From contig NZ_MBQE01000001.1 of the NCBI RefSeq assembly GCF_001696535.1, forward strand, positions 1,364,001 to 1,428,000: DNA of 64,000 nucleotides, in the 5' to 3' direction. Of this stretch, positions 26,159 to 38,330 are shown piece after piece. Origin of the DNA: Stappia indica. Its GTDB lineage: Bacteria; Pseudomonadota; Alphaproteobacteria; Rhizobiales; Stappiaceae. The position numbers and the translations under genes are program-made. Each line of letters begins with the position of its first letter. Position 1 is the first letter of the stretch. Below the pieces are notes generated by a model. That model ran no database searches. It was not told where the DNA came from and saw only the letters and a program-made list of their open reading frames with translations.

Positions 26159-27247
26159 TCAGCCCTGGGCGATCTCCACCGGCAGCTTCATCTTGCGGGC
26201 CATGGCAATGAACTCGGCGCGCGCCGCTTCCAGCGTCAGCGCGCCGTATTTGCGCGAGGAGTCGCTGGCGCTCGCCGACGACAGCCGCATCTTCTTGCCG
26301 CGCATCCGCACCACTTTCACATAGGCTTCGTCCGACACGCCGGCGACCCGCGCCAGCACGAAGAGCGGGTGCTCGTCGTCGCGGTAGAGCAGCGGCACCA
26401 CGACGTTTTCCGGCCAACCGACCTTGCCCGCCAGCACCTTGCCCAGATCGAAGGCCCGGTCCTTGTCGGCAAAGACGACGACCGCCTGGTCGATCGGAAC
26501 GGTGCCGGCGATCGCCCCCTCGATCAGGAGGTCGATCTTCGACTTGGCGCCGCCGATCTCGCGCATGCGGATCTCGACTTCCCGCGCCGCCTGTTCGGCA
26601 ATGGCCTTGGCCAGCACCGGGTTGGCATTTTCCTCGCGCACCTGCTGCGCCAGCTCCTTCGACAGGAACGGCACCAGCTTCGCCGCCACCGGTTCGGGCA
26701 GGTCCTGTCGGCGGGTCAGCGCCACCTGCAAATCCTCGTCCTTGCGCGAACGCGCCAGCAGGAGGTCGAAGGAGTCCTGGCTAATCCGCGCGGTATCGTT
26801 GCCGAGCAGCGCACACAGCACGGCGCTGTCGCCCTTTTGCGTCAGCACCCGGCTCAGCACCGGCTTGATGCCGTGCCGCTCGCACATGACCTCCAGGTGC
26901 CGCACCGGAATGCCTTCCTGCGCGACCTCGGCCAGGTCCTCGTCGGTCAGCAGGCCGCCGTCTTCCAGCACCGGCCGGGCCACGGCCAGCTCTGCATCCC
27001 TCGCCAGCGCCTTGAGCAGATCGCGCGGTGCTTCGGTCTCCGCGCACATGCGCGCGGCCATCGCCTCGCGCACCGGTGTGTCGAGCCGGTCGAGCACGCG
27101 CAGCACCACATCGCCAAAAACCGGGCTTACCCGGCTTCGTTCCTTGCTGCCGGCTTTCATGAACAGCTCGGTCAGCGCGGTGATCAGCTCGCCGATGTTC
27201 TCCAACGAACCGCTGCGGGCCAGCTCGGTCAATTCCGCAGTTTTCAT
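26159..27247 (-). CDS. DUF2336 protein (copy 1)
   Basis: The ATG at 27247 gives 362 residues, all helical and charged, built of HEAT-like repeats: ALTELFMKAGSKERSRVSPV, VLRVLDRLDTPVREAMAARM, then ARPVLEDGGLLTDEDLAEVA. The ARPVLE...LxDxDLxEhA block is the core of DUF2336, an alphaproteobacterial domain of unknown function. There is no signal or membrane segment, so it is cytosolic. A second DUF2336 protein is at 36458-37537 with the same block and the same C-terminal LEHxx-Lxx fold; they are paralogues. Some DUF2336 genes lie near flagellar or cell-cycle genes; none are adjacent here. Role unknown. Confidence 0.86.
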   Translation of the reverse strand: MKTAELTELARSGSLENIGELITALTELFMKAGSKERSRVSPVFGDVVLRVLDRLDTPVREAMAARMCAETEAPRDLLKALARDAELAVARPVLEDGGLLTDEDLAEVAQEGIPVRHLEVMCERHGIKPVLSRVLTQKGDSAVLCALLGNDTARISQDSFDLLLARSRKDEDLQVALTRRQDLPEPVAAKLVPFLSKELAQQVREENANPVLAKAIAEQAAREVEIRMREIGGAKSKIDLLIEGAIAGTVPIDQAVVVFADKDRAFDLGKVLAGKVGWPENVVVPLLYRDDEHPLFVLARVAGVSDEAYVKVVRMRGKKMRLSSASASDSSRKYGALTLEAARAEFIAMARKMKLPVEIAQG

Positions 27248-27634
27248 GCCCAATCCTTCCACACCTTCTGGACTCGAGCATAAGCGGATCGTGTTTCTCT
27301 CCAGTTAATTCTCAGTCAAACTGCGTAGTAACGGACAAACCGCTGTCAGATCTTTCATTTTCCTCCACAGGCCGCACCATGTCTCCCAACGGAAGGCGCT
27401 TGCTGCACCGCAGCATGATCTTTTCGGCTGCCACGGCATCCTCGTGCCGGACTGAATTTTCCCCGCGTAAATGACGATTGGCAGCCGCGCCGAAAGCGCC
27501 GGTTGCGCTCGACATTCCTGACGAGGCCGGCGAGGGCTGCCGTGTCTGCGACGCAACGCAGCATCTTTTTCGCTTTGCCGGCTGGCTCCGGTAACTTATC
27601 CTTCACGTATCGAGAGACTGCGGGAGGCCACGAT
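27248..27634. other. Intergenic stretch without a supported gene
   Basis: Short frames exist on the minus strand (for example 27312-27515), but none has a ribosome site, a recognisable domain or normal codon use. The stretch should hold the promoter of the DUF2336 gene (minus) and that of the small membrane peptide (plus). I see no clear hairpin or repeat. Confidence 0.4.
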
Positions 27635-27718
27635 ATGACACTTGTCCGCAATATTAATCTCTTGGCCGTGTGTGCGGCATTCGCCTTCGTCGGCGCCATC
27701 GTCGTCGGCGTCTTCTGA
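27635..27718 (+). CDS. Probable 27-residue single-pass membrane peptide
   Basis: The ATG at 27635 has GGGAGG eight bases upstream. The 27-residue product MTLVRNINLLAVCAAFAFVG plus AIVVGVF is a short polar start followed by one hydrophobic helix of about 19 residues that ends at the C-terminus. Short peptides of this shape, one Arg then a helix, are common and mostly unannotated in related genera. No overlap with another gene. Function is unknown; it may modulate a membrane protein or be a stress peptide. Confidence rests on ribosome site, start and hydrophobicity rather than homology. Confidence 0.58.
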   Translation: MTLVRNINLLAVCAAFAFVGAIVVGVF

Positions 27719-28180
27719 GGCGAAAAGGACCAGACTGGGCATGCAGGTCGAGGCTCTGGCCACCTCCTCTCACGGGAGACAGCAGGAGCCTCGCCAATTT
27801 CGGATTTTGTAGGCCGCGTCTCAATTCTGGGCGAATTCGGAACGGAATTTTGCAAAATCCGTCGCAAAATTTGCGCAAGCCCTACGGACGATCTCAAGAA
27901 GCCGGATGCCGGGGACAACCGGCATCCCCCGATCTTCGGCTGAGGCCGATCGATCCGCCAGTTTCGACGCCCGGGCCCTGCCCGGGCGTTTTCATGTCGG
28001 TCGCATCCCGCCACTCCGGCTTCGCCCGAACTCACGCCTTTGCACGAAAATCTCTGGCCATTTCTGCGCCTTGCGGAAAGATTCTGTAAGTTTGCGCGGT
28101 TAGGTTGCCGCCGGATTGATGGCAAACGCGCGGGGCGACGGCCCTGCCGTGGCGGGTGCCGGCATTGGGGGACAGTTTCC
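27719..28180. other. 462-base intergenic region with palindromes and hairpins
   Basis: The stretch holds an AT-rich block at about 27835-27875 with perfect 12-bp palindrome ATTTTGCAAAAT (27847-27858) and, 12 bases on, GCAAAATTTGC (27864-27874). Next come a 9-bp stem-loop, GGATGCCGG with CCGGCATCC (27904-27927), and a terminator-like hairpin at 27967-27993. No gene with a ribosome site was seen. It contains the promoter for the MscS gene and could encode a small RNA. Confidence 0.45.
27967..27993 (+). terminator. Terminator-like hairpin upstream of the MscS gene
   Basis: ACGCCCGGGC (27967-27976) pairs perfectly with GCCCGGGCGT (27980-27989) over CCT, and TTTTC follows. It is about 250 bases downstream of the small peptide gene, so it may end that transcript or an unannotated RNA. 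Confidence 0.75.
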
Positions 28181-30409
28181 ATGAGCAAGCTCTTGCAGCA
28201 TCGCGCAAAGGGCCGATTGGCCGGAATTCTTGCGAGCGCGACTGCCTTTGCCGCCGGCGCGCTGCCAGCCGCCGCCCAGGGCGCAACCGCGATGGAGATG
28301 GCCGCCGACAAGCCCCTGGTGCGCCTTGGCCTTGAACTGCGCACGGCCATCGCCGACACGTTCAGCGCCGCGACAAGCATGCCCGCCATGGTCTCCTCCG
28401 CCATCGCAGGGCGGGCCGGGGACAACCCGGACTGGCTTGCGGCAACGCTCCTCGTTCTCGTCGCCTCGCTGGCGGTCGGCAGTTTCGCCCTTCTTGCCGG
28501 CGAACGCTGGCTGTTCGCCCGCCTGCTGCCGGACCGTCCGCCCGAGCCGACCCGCGCAGCCCGCATCCTGCGCCTGATCGGGCGCGCCTTCGCCATGCTG
28601 CTGGCCGTCGCCCTGTTCTATGCCGCCGCTCTCGCCGTCGCTTTCCTGCTGGCCTCGCACCATCCGGCCGGCCGCGTCACCCTGCTTATCGGCCTGCAGA
28701 GCGTTGGAGTCCTGCTGCTTTTGCGCATCGTCCTGAACGCCGTGCTGTCTCCGGGCAATGGCGCGATCCGCATGTTGTCCCTCGATGATGCCAGCGCCGC
28801 GAGCCTCTATCGCTGGATCATGGCCACCGGCGTGATCAGCTCGATCTTCCTTGCGCTGCACGAGTGGCTGGACGCGATGAACCTCGATCCGGCCGGCCAC
28901 CGCCTGCTGGCCATCCTCTCCGTCGGCGTCACCTGCCTGATGCTCTCAGCTGTTGCCGTGTCCCATCGCGCGGCCCTCGGCCGCATGGTCTCCGCCAGCC
29001 CTGACGACGGGGACAATGGCCGCCGCCGGATGGTCCAGCGGCTCTGGCTTCCCCTGCTTGTCCTCTATTTCGTCGTGGCCTTCGTCGTCTCCGCCGGCAG
29101 GCTCTTGCTGGAACGCGAGGCCGCCATCGGCCTTGTCGCTGCGCCCGTTCTTGCCAGCCTGATCTGGGTCGCGGCCTACGGCCTGATGGTGCTCGCCATC
29201 GACCGTCTCCTGCTTCCGCGTCTCGACAGCACCGAGCGCCAGGCCCGGCGCAGCGAGGATTTGGTCCGCGCCGAAGAGGCCGCCGGCGAGGTTCCAGACG
29301 GCGACGCCGTTGCCGCCCAGGCGGCGGCCGAGGCCGTGGATGCGGAAGGCCAGCGTTCGCCCTATCGCGACCTGCTCGACCATGGCGCGGCCATCCTGTC
29401 GGCGGTGATAGCTCTCGGCTACGTGCTCTCGCGCTGGGGGATAGACCCGCGCGACAAGACGTCCATCGTCGGCAATCTCTTCGAGATCGGCGTCGTCACC
29501 TTCATTGCCTATATGTGCTACCGGGCGGTGCAGTTGACCATCGACCGTCAGATCAGCCGCGAACGCGGCCAGTCGGGCGGGCGCAGCGAGGAGATGGAGG
29601 TCGGCGGTGCCGGCGAGAGCCGTCTTGCGACCCTCCTGCCGATCTTCCGCCATTTCCTGCTGATCACCATCGTCGTGATCGGCGGCATGATCGTCCTGTC
29701 GCAACTCGGCATCGACATCGCGCCCCTGTTCGCCGGCGCCGGCGTCGTCGGCCTTGCCGTCGGCTTCGGCGCGCAGACGCTGATCCGCGACATCTTCTCC
29801 GGCGCCTTCTTCCTGATCGACGACGCCTTCCGCAAGGGCGAGTATATCGACCTCGGCAGCGTCAAGGGCACCGTGGAAAAGATCTCGATCCGCTCCATGC
29901 AACTGCGCCACCACAACGGCCCGCTGAACACCGTGCCCTTCGGGGAAATCAAGCACGTGAAGAACTTCTCCCGCGACTGGGCGGTGATGAAGCTGGCCTT
30001 CCGCGTCACCTACGACACGGACGTGGAAAAGATGCGCAAGCTGATCAAGAAGTTCGGCGAAAGCCTGATGCAGCATCCCGACTACGGACCGAAATTCCTC
30101 CAGCCGGTGAAGTCCCAGGGCGTCACGGCTCTGGAGGACTCGGCGATGATCGTCCGGGTCAAGTTCATGACCCGTCCGGGCGACCAGTTCGAGCTGCGAA
30201 AGGTGGTCTATTCCGGCATCCGCGACCTGTGCGAGGCCAACGGCATCCACTTCGCCCACCGCGAGGTGACCGTGCGCGTCGCCCAGGATCCCTCCGATCC
30301 GCGCCAGTTCTCGGACGGGGAAAAGCAGGCGATCGCCGGTGCGGTGCGGCCCTTGCTGGATCAGCCGGCGGCGAAAAACCCGCTGACGGATGCCTCGGAA
30401 TCGCGCTGA
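28181..30409 (+). CDS. MscS-family mechanosensitive channel
   Basis: The ATG at 28181 starts a signal peptide (cut after AAAQ, about residue 33), giving a 742-residue protein of the large MscS type. About ten hydrophobic segments span 85-490; the pore helix and MscS core begin near 517 with FAGAGVVGLAVGFGAQTLIR, followed by DIFSGAFFLIDDAFRKGEYI and the beta-domain RSMQLRHHNGPLNTVPFGEI. These proteins release solutes on hypo-osmotic shock from the inner membrane. A charged cytoplasmic loop rich in Glu/Ala lies near 355-400. The upstream frame to 28040 is rejected because it lacks family sequence. It is followed by the methionine operon but separated by its promoter. Confidence 0.92.
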   Translation: MSKLLQHRAKGRLAGILASATAFAAGALPAAAQGATAMEMAADKPLVRLGLELRTAIADTFSAATSMPAMVSSAIAGRAGDNPDWLAATLLVLVASLAVGSFALLAGERWLFARLLPDRPPEPTRAARILRLIGRAFAMLLAVALFYAAALAVAFLLASHHPAGRVTLLIGLQSVGVLLLLRIVLNAVLSPGNGAIRMLSLDDASAASLYRWIMATGVISSIFLALHEWLDAMNLDPAGHRLLAILSVGVTCLMLSAVAVSHRAALGRMVSASPDDGDNGRRRMVQRLWLPLLVLYFVVAFVVSAGRLLLEREAAIGLVAAPVLASLIWVAAYGLMVLAIDRLLLPRLDSTERQARRSEDLVRAEEAAGEVPDGDAVAAQAAAEAVDAEGQRSPYRDLLDHGAAILSAVIALGYVLSRWGIDPRDKTSIVGNLFEIGVVTFIAYMCYRAVQLTIDRQISRERGQSGGRSEEMEVGGAGESRLATLLPIFRHFLLITIVVIGGMIVLSQLGIDIAPLFAGAGVVGLAVGFGAQTLIRDIFSGAFFLIDDAFRKGEYIDLGSVKGTVEKISIRSMQLRHHNGPLNTVPFGEIKHVKNFSRDWAVMKLAFRVTYDTDVEKMRKLIKKFGESLMQHPDYGPKFLQPVKSQGVTALEDSAMIVRVKFMTRPGDQFELRKVVYSGIRDLCEANGIHFAHREVTVRVAQDPSDPRQFSDGEKQAIAGAVRPLLDQPAAKNPLTDASESR

Positions 30410-30562
30410 AAACAGCGTTTCTCCAATCGCCTAACGATGTAGACGGCGGGAAGCCGGCCTCCGAGCGTCTCCCCGCACCTCCCGAGGATAAGTCCGTGCG
30501 CTCTGCGCGCGCACCGGCAGGACTGCCCATGTGGACGGCGGCCCGCGAAACCGATCCGGCCC

Positions 30563-30601
30563 TTGCATCCGCATCGATAGAGGTATAAAGATATCTTTAT
30601 A
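30563..30601 (+). promoter_or_regulatory. Promoter with perfect 18-bp palindrome, SahR/ArsR-type operator
   Basis: TATAAAGATATCTTTATA at 30584-30601 is a perfect palindrome 48 bases before the regulator gene. A plausible -35 box TTGCAT (30563-30568) and -10 TAAAGA (30586-30591) are 17 bases apart, so a bound protein would cover the -10 box. SahR, an ArsR-type repressor of methionine-cycle genes in Proteobacteria, is known to bind AT-rich palindromes with AAAGATATCTTT-like cores; identity with that motif is from memory and should be checked. Confidence 0.78.
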
Positions 30602-30649
30602 TCTTCCTGCGAGATTGTCTTTCGAGCGGGACCGCCCTTCGAGGATGCG

Positions 30650-31702
30650 ATGACCACCAACGCGAACACTGCCGGCATGACTGCCGCCACCGGAGCCGGC
30701 GAGCCCTTGCTCAGCGCCGAGCAGCTCTTGGCCGGCCTGCGCACGGTCGGCGAGGACACGCGGCTGCGCCTGCTGGCCCTGTTGGCCGACGGCGAGCTGA
30801 CCGTCAAGGACGCGACCGTCATTCTCGGCCAGAGCCAGCCGCGAATCTCTCGTCATCTCAAGCTCTTGACCGAGGCGGGTCTCGTCCAGCGCTTCCCTGA
30901 AGGCGCCTGGGTTTTCTACCGGCTCGGCGATGGCCCGATGGGCGATCTCGCCCGCCTGCTGCTGTCCCGCCTCGATCCGCAGGACGCGGTTCTGGCCGGC
31001 GACCGGGTGCGCCTTGCCGCCACCCGCCGCGCCAAGGCCGAGGCTGCGGCCGCCTTCTTCGCCTCGCGCGCCAAGACCTGGGACCAGGAGCGCTCGCTGC
31101 ATGTGCCGGAAGCGGCCGTGGAGCAGGCCCTGCGCGAGATGGTCGGCGAGCGGCCGTTCCGCTCGCTGCTGGATCTGGGCACCGGCACCGGCAGCCTGAT
31201 CTCGCTCTTTGCCGGCCAGTACGAGCAGGCGGTCGGCCTCGACGCCAGCCACGACATGCTGACCGTCGCCCGCGCCAACCTCGCCCGCCAGGGCCTGCGC
31301 AACGTGCAGGTCCGCCAGGGCGACATCTACGCACTCAACATTCCGGCCGAAAGCCATGACCTGATCACCCTTCACCAGGTGCTGCACTTCCTCGACGACC
31401 CGGGCCGGGCCATCGAGGAGGCGGCACGGGTGCTCAGGCCCGGCGGCCGGCTGCTCATCGTCGACTTCGCGCCGCACGAACTGGAGTTCCTGCGGGACGA
31501 ACACGCCCATCGCCGCCTCGGATTCTCGCGTGATCAGATGGACCGCTGGCTGCATGCAGCCGGCCTCGAAGTGGTCGAGACCCGCGACCTCAACCCCGAA
31601 GCGGGCGAGGCCGACCGGCTCACTGTCACCATCTGGCTCGCCCGCGATCCGCGGATCATTTCCGATCTTCCAGAACTTAGCCTGACCCAGGAGGTCGCCT
31701 GA
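30650..31702 (+). CDS. ArsR-type regulator fused to SAM-dependent methyltransferase (SahR-like)
   Basis: The 350-residue protein joins an N-terminal ArsR winged helix (about 20-110; recognition helix SQPRISRHLKLLTEAGLVQR) to a class I methyltransferase domain (from about 140; motif I LLDLGTGTGSLISLF near 173-187, then acidic motif GLDAS, and LHQVLHFLDDP). No metal-binding ELCVC motif is seen in the ArsR part, so it is not a metal sensor. The fusion just ahead of metF and metH is the alphaproteobacterial form of SahR, which is thought to sense S-adenosylhomocysteine and repress methionine-cycle genes. The palindrome upstream suggests autorepression. metF starts 1 base after its stop. Confidence 0.88.
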   Translation: MTTNANTAGMTAATGAGEPLLSAEQLLAGLRTVGEDTRLRLLALLADGELTVKDATVILGQSQPRISRHLKLLTEAGLVQRFPEGAWVFYRLGDGPMGDLARLLLSRLDPQDAVLAGDRVRLAATRRAKAEAAAAFFASRAKTWDQERSLHVPEAAVEQALREMVGERPFRSLLDLGTGTGSLISLFAGQYEQAVGLDASHDMLTVARANLARQGLRNVQVRQGDIYALNIPAESHDLITLHQVLHFLDDPGRAIEEAARVLRPGGRLLIVDFAPHELEFLRDEHAHRRLGFSRDQMDRWLHAAGLEVVETRDLNPEAGEADRLTVTIWLARDPRIISDLPELSLTQEVA

Positions 31703-31703
31703 C

Positions 31704-32621
31704 ATGTCATCGCCCGAGAGATTCCGCCGCTTCGAGCTGGACCAGGGAACCGGGGTTTCCGTCTCCTTCGAGTTCTTCCCGCCGAAGACCGACAAGATGG
31801 AAGCCTCGCTGTGGTCGGCCGTCCAGCGGCTTGAGCCGCTCGGCCCCTCCTTCGTCTCCGTGACCTACGGCGCCGGCGGCTCCACCCGCGAGCGCACGCA
31901 CCGCACGGTCGAGCGGATGCTGACCGAGACGCGCCTGGCCCCGGCCGCGCACCTGACCTGCGTCGGCTCCTCGCGCGCCGAGGTGGACGAGATCGTGCGC
32001 GCCTATCACGACATCGGCGTGCGCCACATCGTGGCCCTGCGCGGCGATCCGCTGGAAGGGCTCGGCGCCATCTACCGTCCGCATCCGGATGGCTACGACT
32101 ATGCCTCCGATCTGGTCGCCGGCATCCGGCGCATCTCCGACGATTTCGAGGTGTCCGTCTCCGCCTATCCGGAGCGCCACCCCGAGAGCCCGGACTGGTC
32201 GGCCGAGATCGACAACCTGAAGCGCAAGGTGGACGCCGGCGCGACCCGGGCGATCACCCAGTACTTCTTCGACAACGACCTGTTCGAGACCTTCATGGAG
32301 AAGGTGCGCGCGGCCGGCATCAACATCCCGATCGTTCCGGGCATCCTGCCGATCGTCAATTTCGAGACAACCATGGTGTTCTCGGCCAAGTGCGGCACCT
32401 CGATCCCGCACTGGCTGGCACGGCGCTTCGCCGGTCTCGACCAGGATGCGGAGACGCGCAAGCTGGTCGCCTCGGCGGTCGCCTGCGAGCAGGTGCTGGA
32501 CCTGGTCGACCGCGGCGTGACCGACTTCCACTTCTACACCATGAACCGCGCGGACCTGACTTTCGCGATCTGCCACATGCTGGGCCTGCGCCCGGCTCCC
32601 CTGGAACAGCAGGCGGCCTGA
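31704..32621 (+). CDS. metF: 5,10-methylenetetrahydrofolate reductase
   Basis: This 305-residue TIM-barrel flavoenzyme reduces 5,10-methylene-THF to 5-methyl-THF, the methyl donor for MetH. Family segments are [18 protein letters not shown] at the N-terminus with the catalytic Glu, [40 protein letters not shown] and [14 protein letters not shown]. The length matches bacterial MetF. A CAGGAGG ribosome site lies inside the end of the SahR-like gene, and the stop/start spacing of one base implies translational coupling. metH follows after 8 bases. Confidence 0.95.
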   Translation: MSSPERFRRFELDQGTGVSVSFEFFPPKTDKMEASLWSAVQRLEPLGPSFVSVTYGAGGSTRERTHRTVERMLTETRLAPAAHLTCVGSSRAEVDEIVRAYHDIGVRHIVALRGDPLEGLGAIYRPHPDGYDYASDLVAGIRRISDDFEVSVSAYPERHPESPDWSAEIDNLKRKVDAGATRAITQYFFDNDLFETFMEKVRAAGINIPIVPGILPIVNFETTMVFSAKCGTSIPHWLARRFAGLDQDAETRKLVASAVACEQVLDLVDRGVTDFHFYTMNRADLTFAICHMLGLRPAPLEQQAA

Positions 32622-32629
32622 GACTGATC

Positions 32630-36361
<3,732 letters not shown>

Positions 36362-36390
36362 TCCGCTCCCTCGCAGCTCACTGCAGAACG

Positions 36391-36426
36391 AGAAAAAACG
36401 GGCGGGACCATGATGGCCCCGCCCGT
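36391..36426 (-). terminator. Intrinsic terminator of DUF2336 gene copy 2 (possibly shared with metH)
   Basis: ACGGGCGGG (36398-36406) pairs perfectly with CCCGCCCGT (36418-36426). On the minus strand the stem is followed by TTTTTTC, a proper U-run, 31 bases past the DUF2336 stop. On the plus strand there is no U-run, but the hairpin also follows metH by 37 bases. Confidence 0.87.
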
Positions 36427-36457
36427 TGACGTTGGGAGGTTATGTCGGGCCGGCCGG

Positions 36458-37537
36458 TCAGGCGACGCGGCCGTGCCACTGGCTGAGCAGCAGGCGTGCC
36501 GATTGCGGCTTGATACCCTTGTAGCGGTCGAGGATGCGCGCGCGATCCTCCGCCTGCAGGCGGTAGCGCCACGGGCCCATGTTCAGCAGCTTCTCTACCG
36601 TCGACAGCGCAAGCTCGGATGCCTTGGCGACGATCAGGAACGGGTCCGTATCGGTGCGCACCATCCAGTGCTTGGCTTCCTCGATGCCGATGTCGCCGAT
36701 CATCGCGAAGGTCGCGACCGCCTCGGGGAAGCGATCCTCCTCGGCGAAGCGGACCAGCGTGTCCTCGTCGAGGCCCGGGCCGCGGGCCAGCGCATAGACG
36801 CGGCCGATGGCAGTCTCGAAGTCGTAGCGTCCGAGCCAGAACTCGTTGGACAGCTTCTGCGCGGCGACACGGGCGGCACGCGGGACCTCGCCGCCCTCGG
36901 ACGTGCTGGTTTCCAGCAGGCGCATACGCACCCGCTCGCTTGCCAGCGCCGCCAGTGTCGACACCGCGCGCTCGTCGAGATCCTGCCGGTCGGCAAGCGC
37001 CATCTGCAGGTCCTCATCGAGGCCGGAAGACTGGATGAGCCCGAGAACGCCGCGGGCGGAAAGACTGGCCCCTCCGTTGCGCGCCACGGTGCGATGGACG
37101 GCCGTGCTGCCGCTTTCCACCAGCACGTCGGTCACCATCTCGGACAGGATCTCGCGGGCGGCAATCGCCACCTTGTGGTCCTCGCCGCGCTTGAGCGCGA
37201 TCTCGACGAGGTCCGTGTCGCGCAGCACGGTGGACTGCTCCAGCACCGGACGCGCAACCTCGATGTCGTCGTCGGCGAGCCGGCGGATGGTGCCCTCCGG
37301 CGCCCGCCGCAGGGAGGCCAGCCGACCGGCGATGAAGGCGCGGGCCTGCATCTCCACCATGTCGGACAGGCGCACCAGCACCGAATCGTAGACCTCGATC
37401 TGCTCGTCCGAGCATTTTTCGGATGTCAGCGAGAACAGCGTGGCGACGTTGCGTGCCAACTCGTTCCGCCGCGCCATGTCCGGCTCGTTCGCCAGCGCCT
37501 CGAAGTTCACGAGCTCGGTATTTGGCATGTTCGACAT
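36458..37537 (-). CDS. DUF2336 protein (copy 2)
   Basis: The ATG at 37537 (MSNMPNTELVNFEALANEPD) gives 359 residues; the frame open to 37597 adds a non-matching stretch. It is helical, charged and soluble, with HEAT-like repeats. It shares with the copy at 26159-27247 the block IEVARPVLEQSTVLRDTDLV, a downstream GLDEDLQMALADRQDLDERA (DEDLQVALTRRQDLPE in copy 1) and overall layout, so the two are paralogues. No catalytic motif is visible. It stands alone between metH and trmO, with a good intrinsic terminator. Confidence 0.86.
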   Translation of the reverse strand: MSNMPNTELVNFEALANEPDMARRNELARNVATLFSLTSEKCSDEQIEVYDSVLVRLSDMVEMQARAFIAGRLASLRRAPEGTIRRLADDDIEVARPVLEQSTVLRDTDLVEIALKRGEDHKVAIAAREILSEMVTDVLVESGSTAVHRTVARNGGASLSARGVLGLIQSSGLDEDLQMALADRQDLDERAVSTLAALASERVRMRLLETSTSEGGEVPRAARVAAQKLSNEFWLGRYDFETAIGRVYALARGPGLDEDTLVRFAEEDRFPEAVATFAMIGDIGIEEAKHWMVRTDTDPFLIVAKASELALSTVEKLLNMGPWRYRLQAEDRARILDRYKGIKPQSARLLLSQWHGRVA

Positions 37538-37781
37538 TGCTATTTCCCCGACCGAGAATCTTGGTTTCGCCGTGGATAGCATGGGCCGATTAAACAAAAT
37601 GTCGACGCGAACAGGTCATTACTTATCTATATTTTATGCTGATACTAAAATAACTTGAAGAAAAATCGATTAAAAATTGAAACATGGCGGACTGCGGCAA
37701 ATCGCGAGCAGACGACAGCCGATCCGCGTGAGATAAACTGGCAAACGATACGCAGTTTGACCAATTAGATCGGAGATCAGG

Positions 37782-38330
37782 GTGAGCGACAGATCCGACG
37801 ACGAAACGCCGGCGCGTCCCGGCGAGGAGGCCTTCGGCCACGACCCGGCGCAAGGGCCGTTCGATGCCGGCCTCGTCTTCATCGGCCATGTGGAAACGCC
37901 CTGGGCGACGCGGGCCGAATGCCCGCGCAACGGCCGCGCCACCGATGCCGTCTGCCGTGTCCGGGTGAAGCCGGAATACCGCAAGGGGCTGAAGTCGGTG
38001 GAGGAATGCAGCCACCTCATCCTGCTGTACTGGATGCACAAGGCCCGCCGCGATCTGGCGGTGCTTGCGCCCGGCTTTGCCGATGAGACCCATGGCTGCT
38101 TCGGCCTGCGCGCACCGGTTCGCCCGAACCCGGTCTCCCTGTCCGTCGTGCAATTGCTGGAGATGACCGGGGACGGTTTCCTGGTGCGCGGTCTCGATTG
38201 CCTGAACGGCACGCCGCTCATCGACATCAAGCCCTATTTCGCAACCACCGACAGCGTGCCGGACGCGCAGGTGCGCTGGCGCGACCGGCTGAAGCAGACC
38301 GGCGTCATCACCCCGCCTGGCGACGCCTGA
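37782..38330 (+). CDS. trmO: tRNA m6t6A37 methyltransferase TrmO-like
   Basis: A GTG at 37782 follows CGGAGATCAG. The 182-residue protein has the TrmO/YaeB family marks: IGHVETPWATRAECPRNGR, VEECSHLILLYWMH, LRAPVRPNPVSLSVVQLL and GLDCLNGTPLIDIKPYF near the C-terminus. TrmO uses SAM through a beta-barrel fold to methylate N6-threonylcarbamoyladenosine at position 37 of tRNA-Thr. It is somewhat shorter than E. coli TrmO (which has an extra C-terminal domain), as is usual in alphaproteobacteria. Its 3' end overlaps the convergent acyltransferase gene by 23 bases. Confidence 0.9.
   Translation: MSDRSDDETPARPGEEAFGHDPAQGPFDAGLVFIGHVETPWATRAECPRNGRATDAVCRVRVKPEYRKGLKSVEECSHLILLYWMHKARRDLAVLAPGFADETHGCFGLRAPVRPNPVSLSVVQLLEMTGDGFLVRGLDCLNGTPLIDIKPYFATTDSVPDAQVRWRDRLKQTGVITPPGDA

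Noticed and set aside
27312-27515. A 67-codon minus-strand frame upstream of the DUF2336 gene.
   Set aside because: No ribosome site, no recognisable domain and no support beyond openness.
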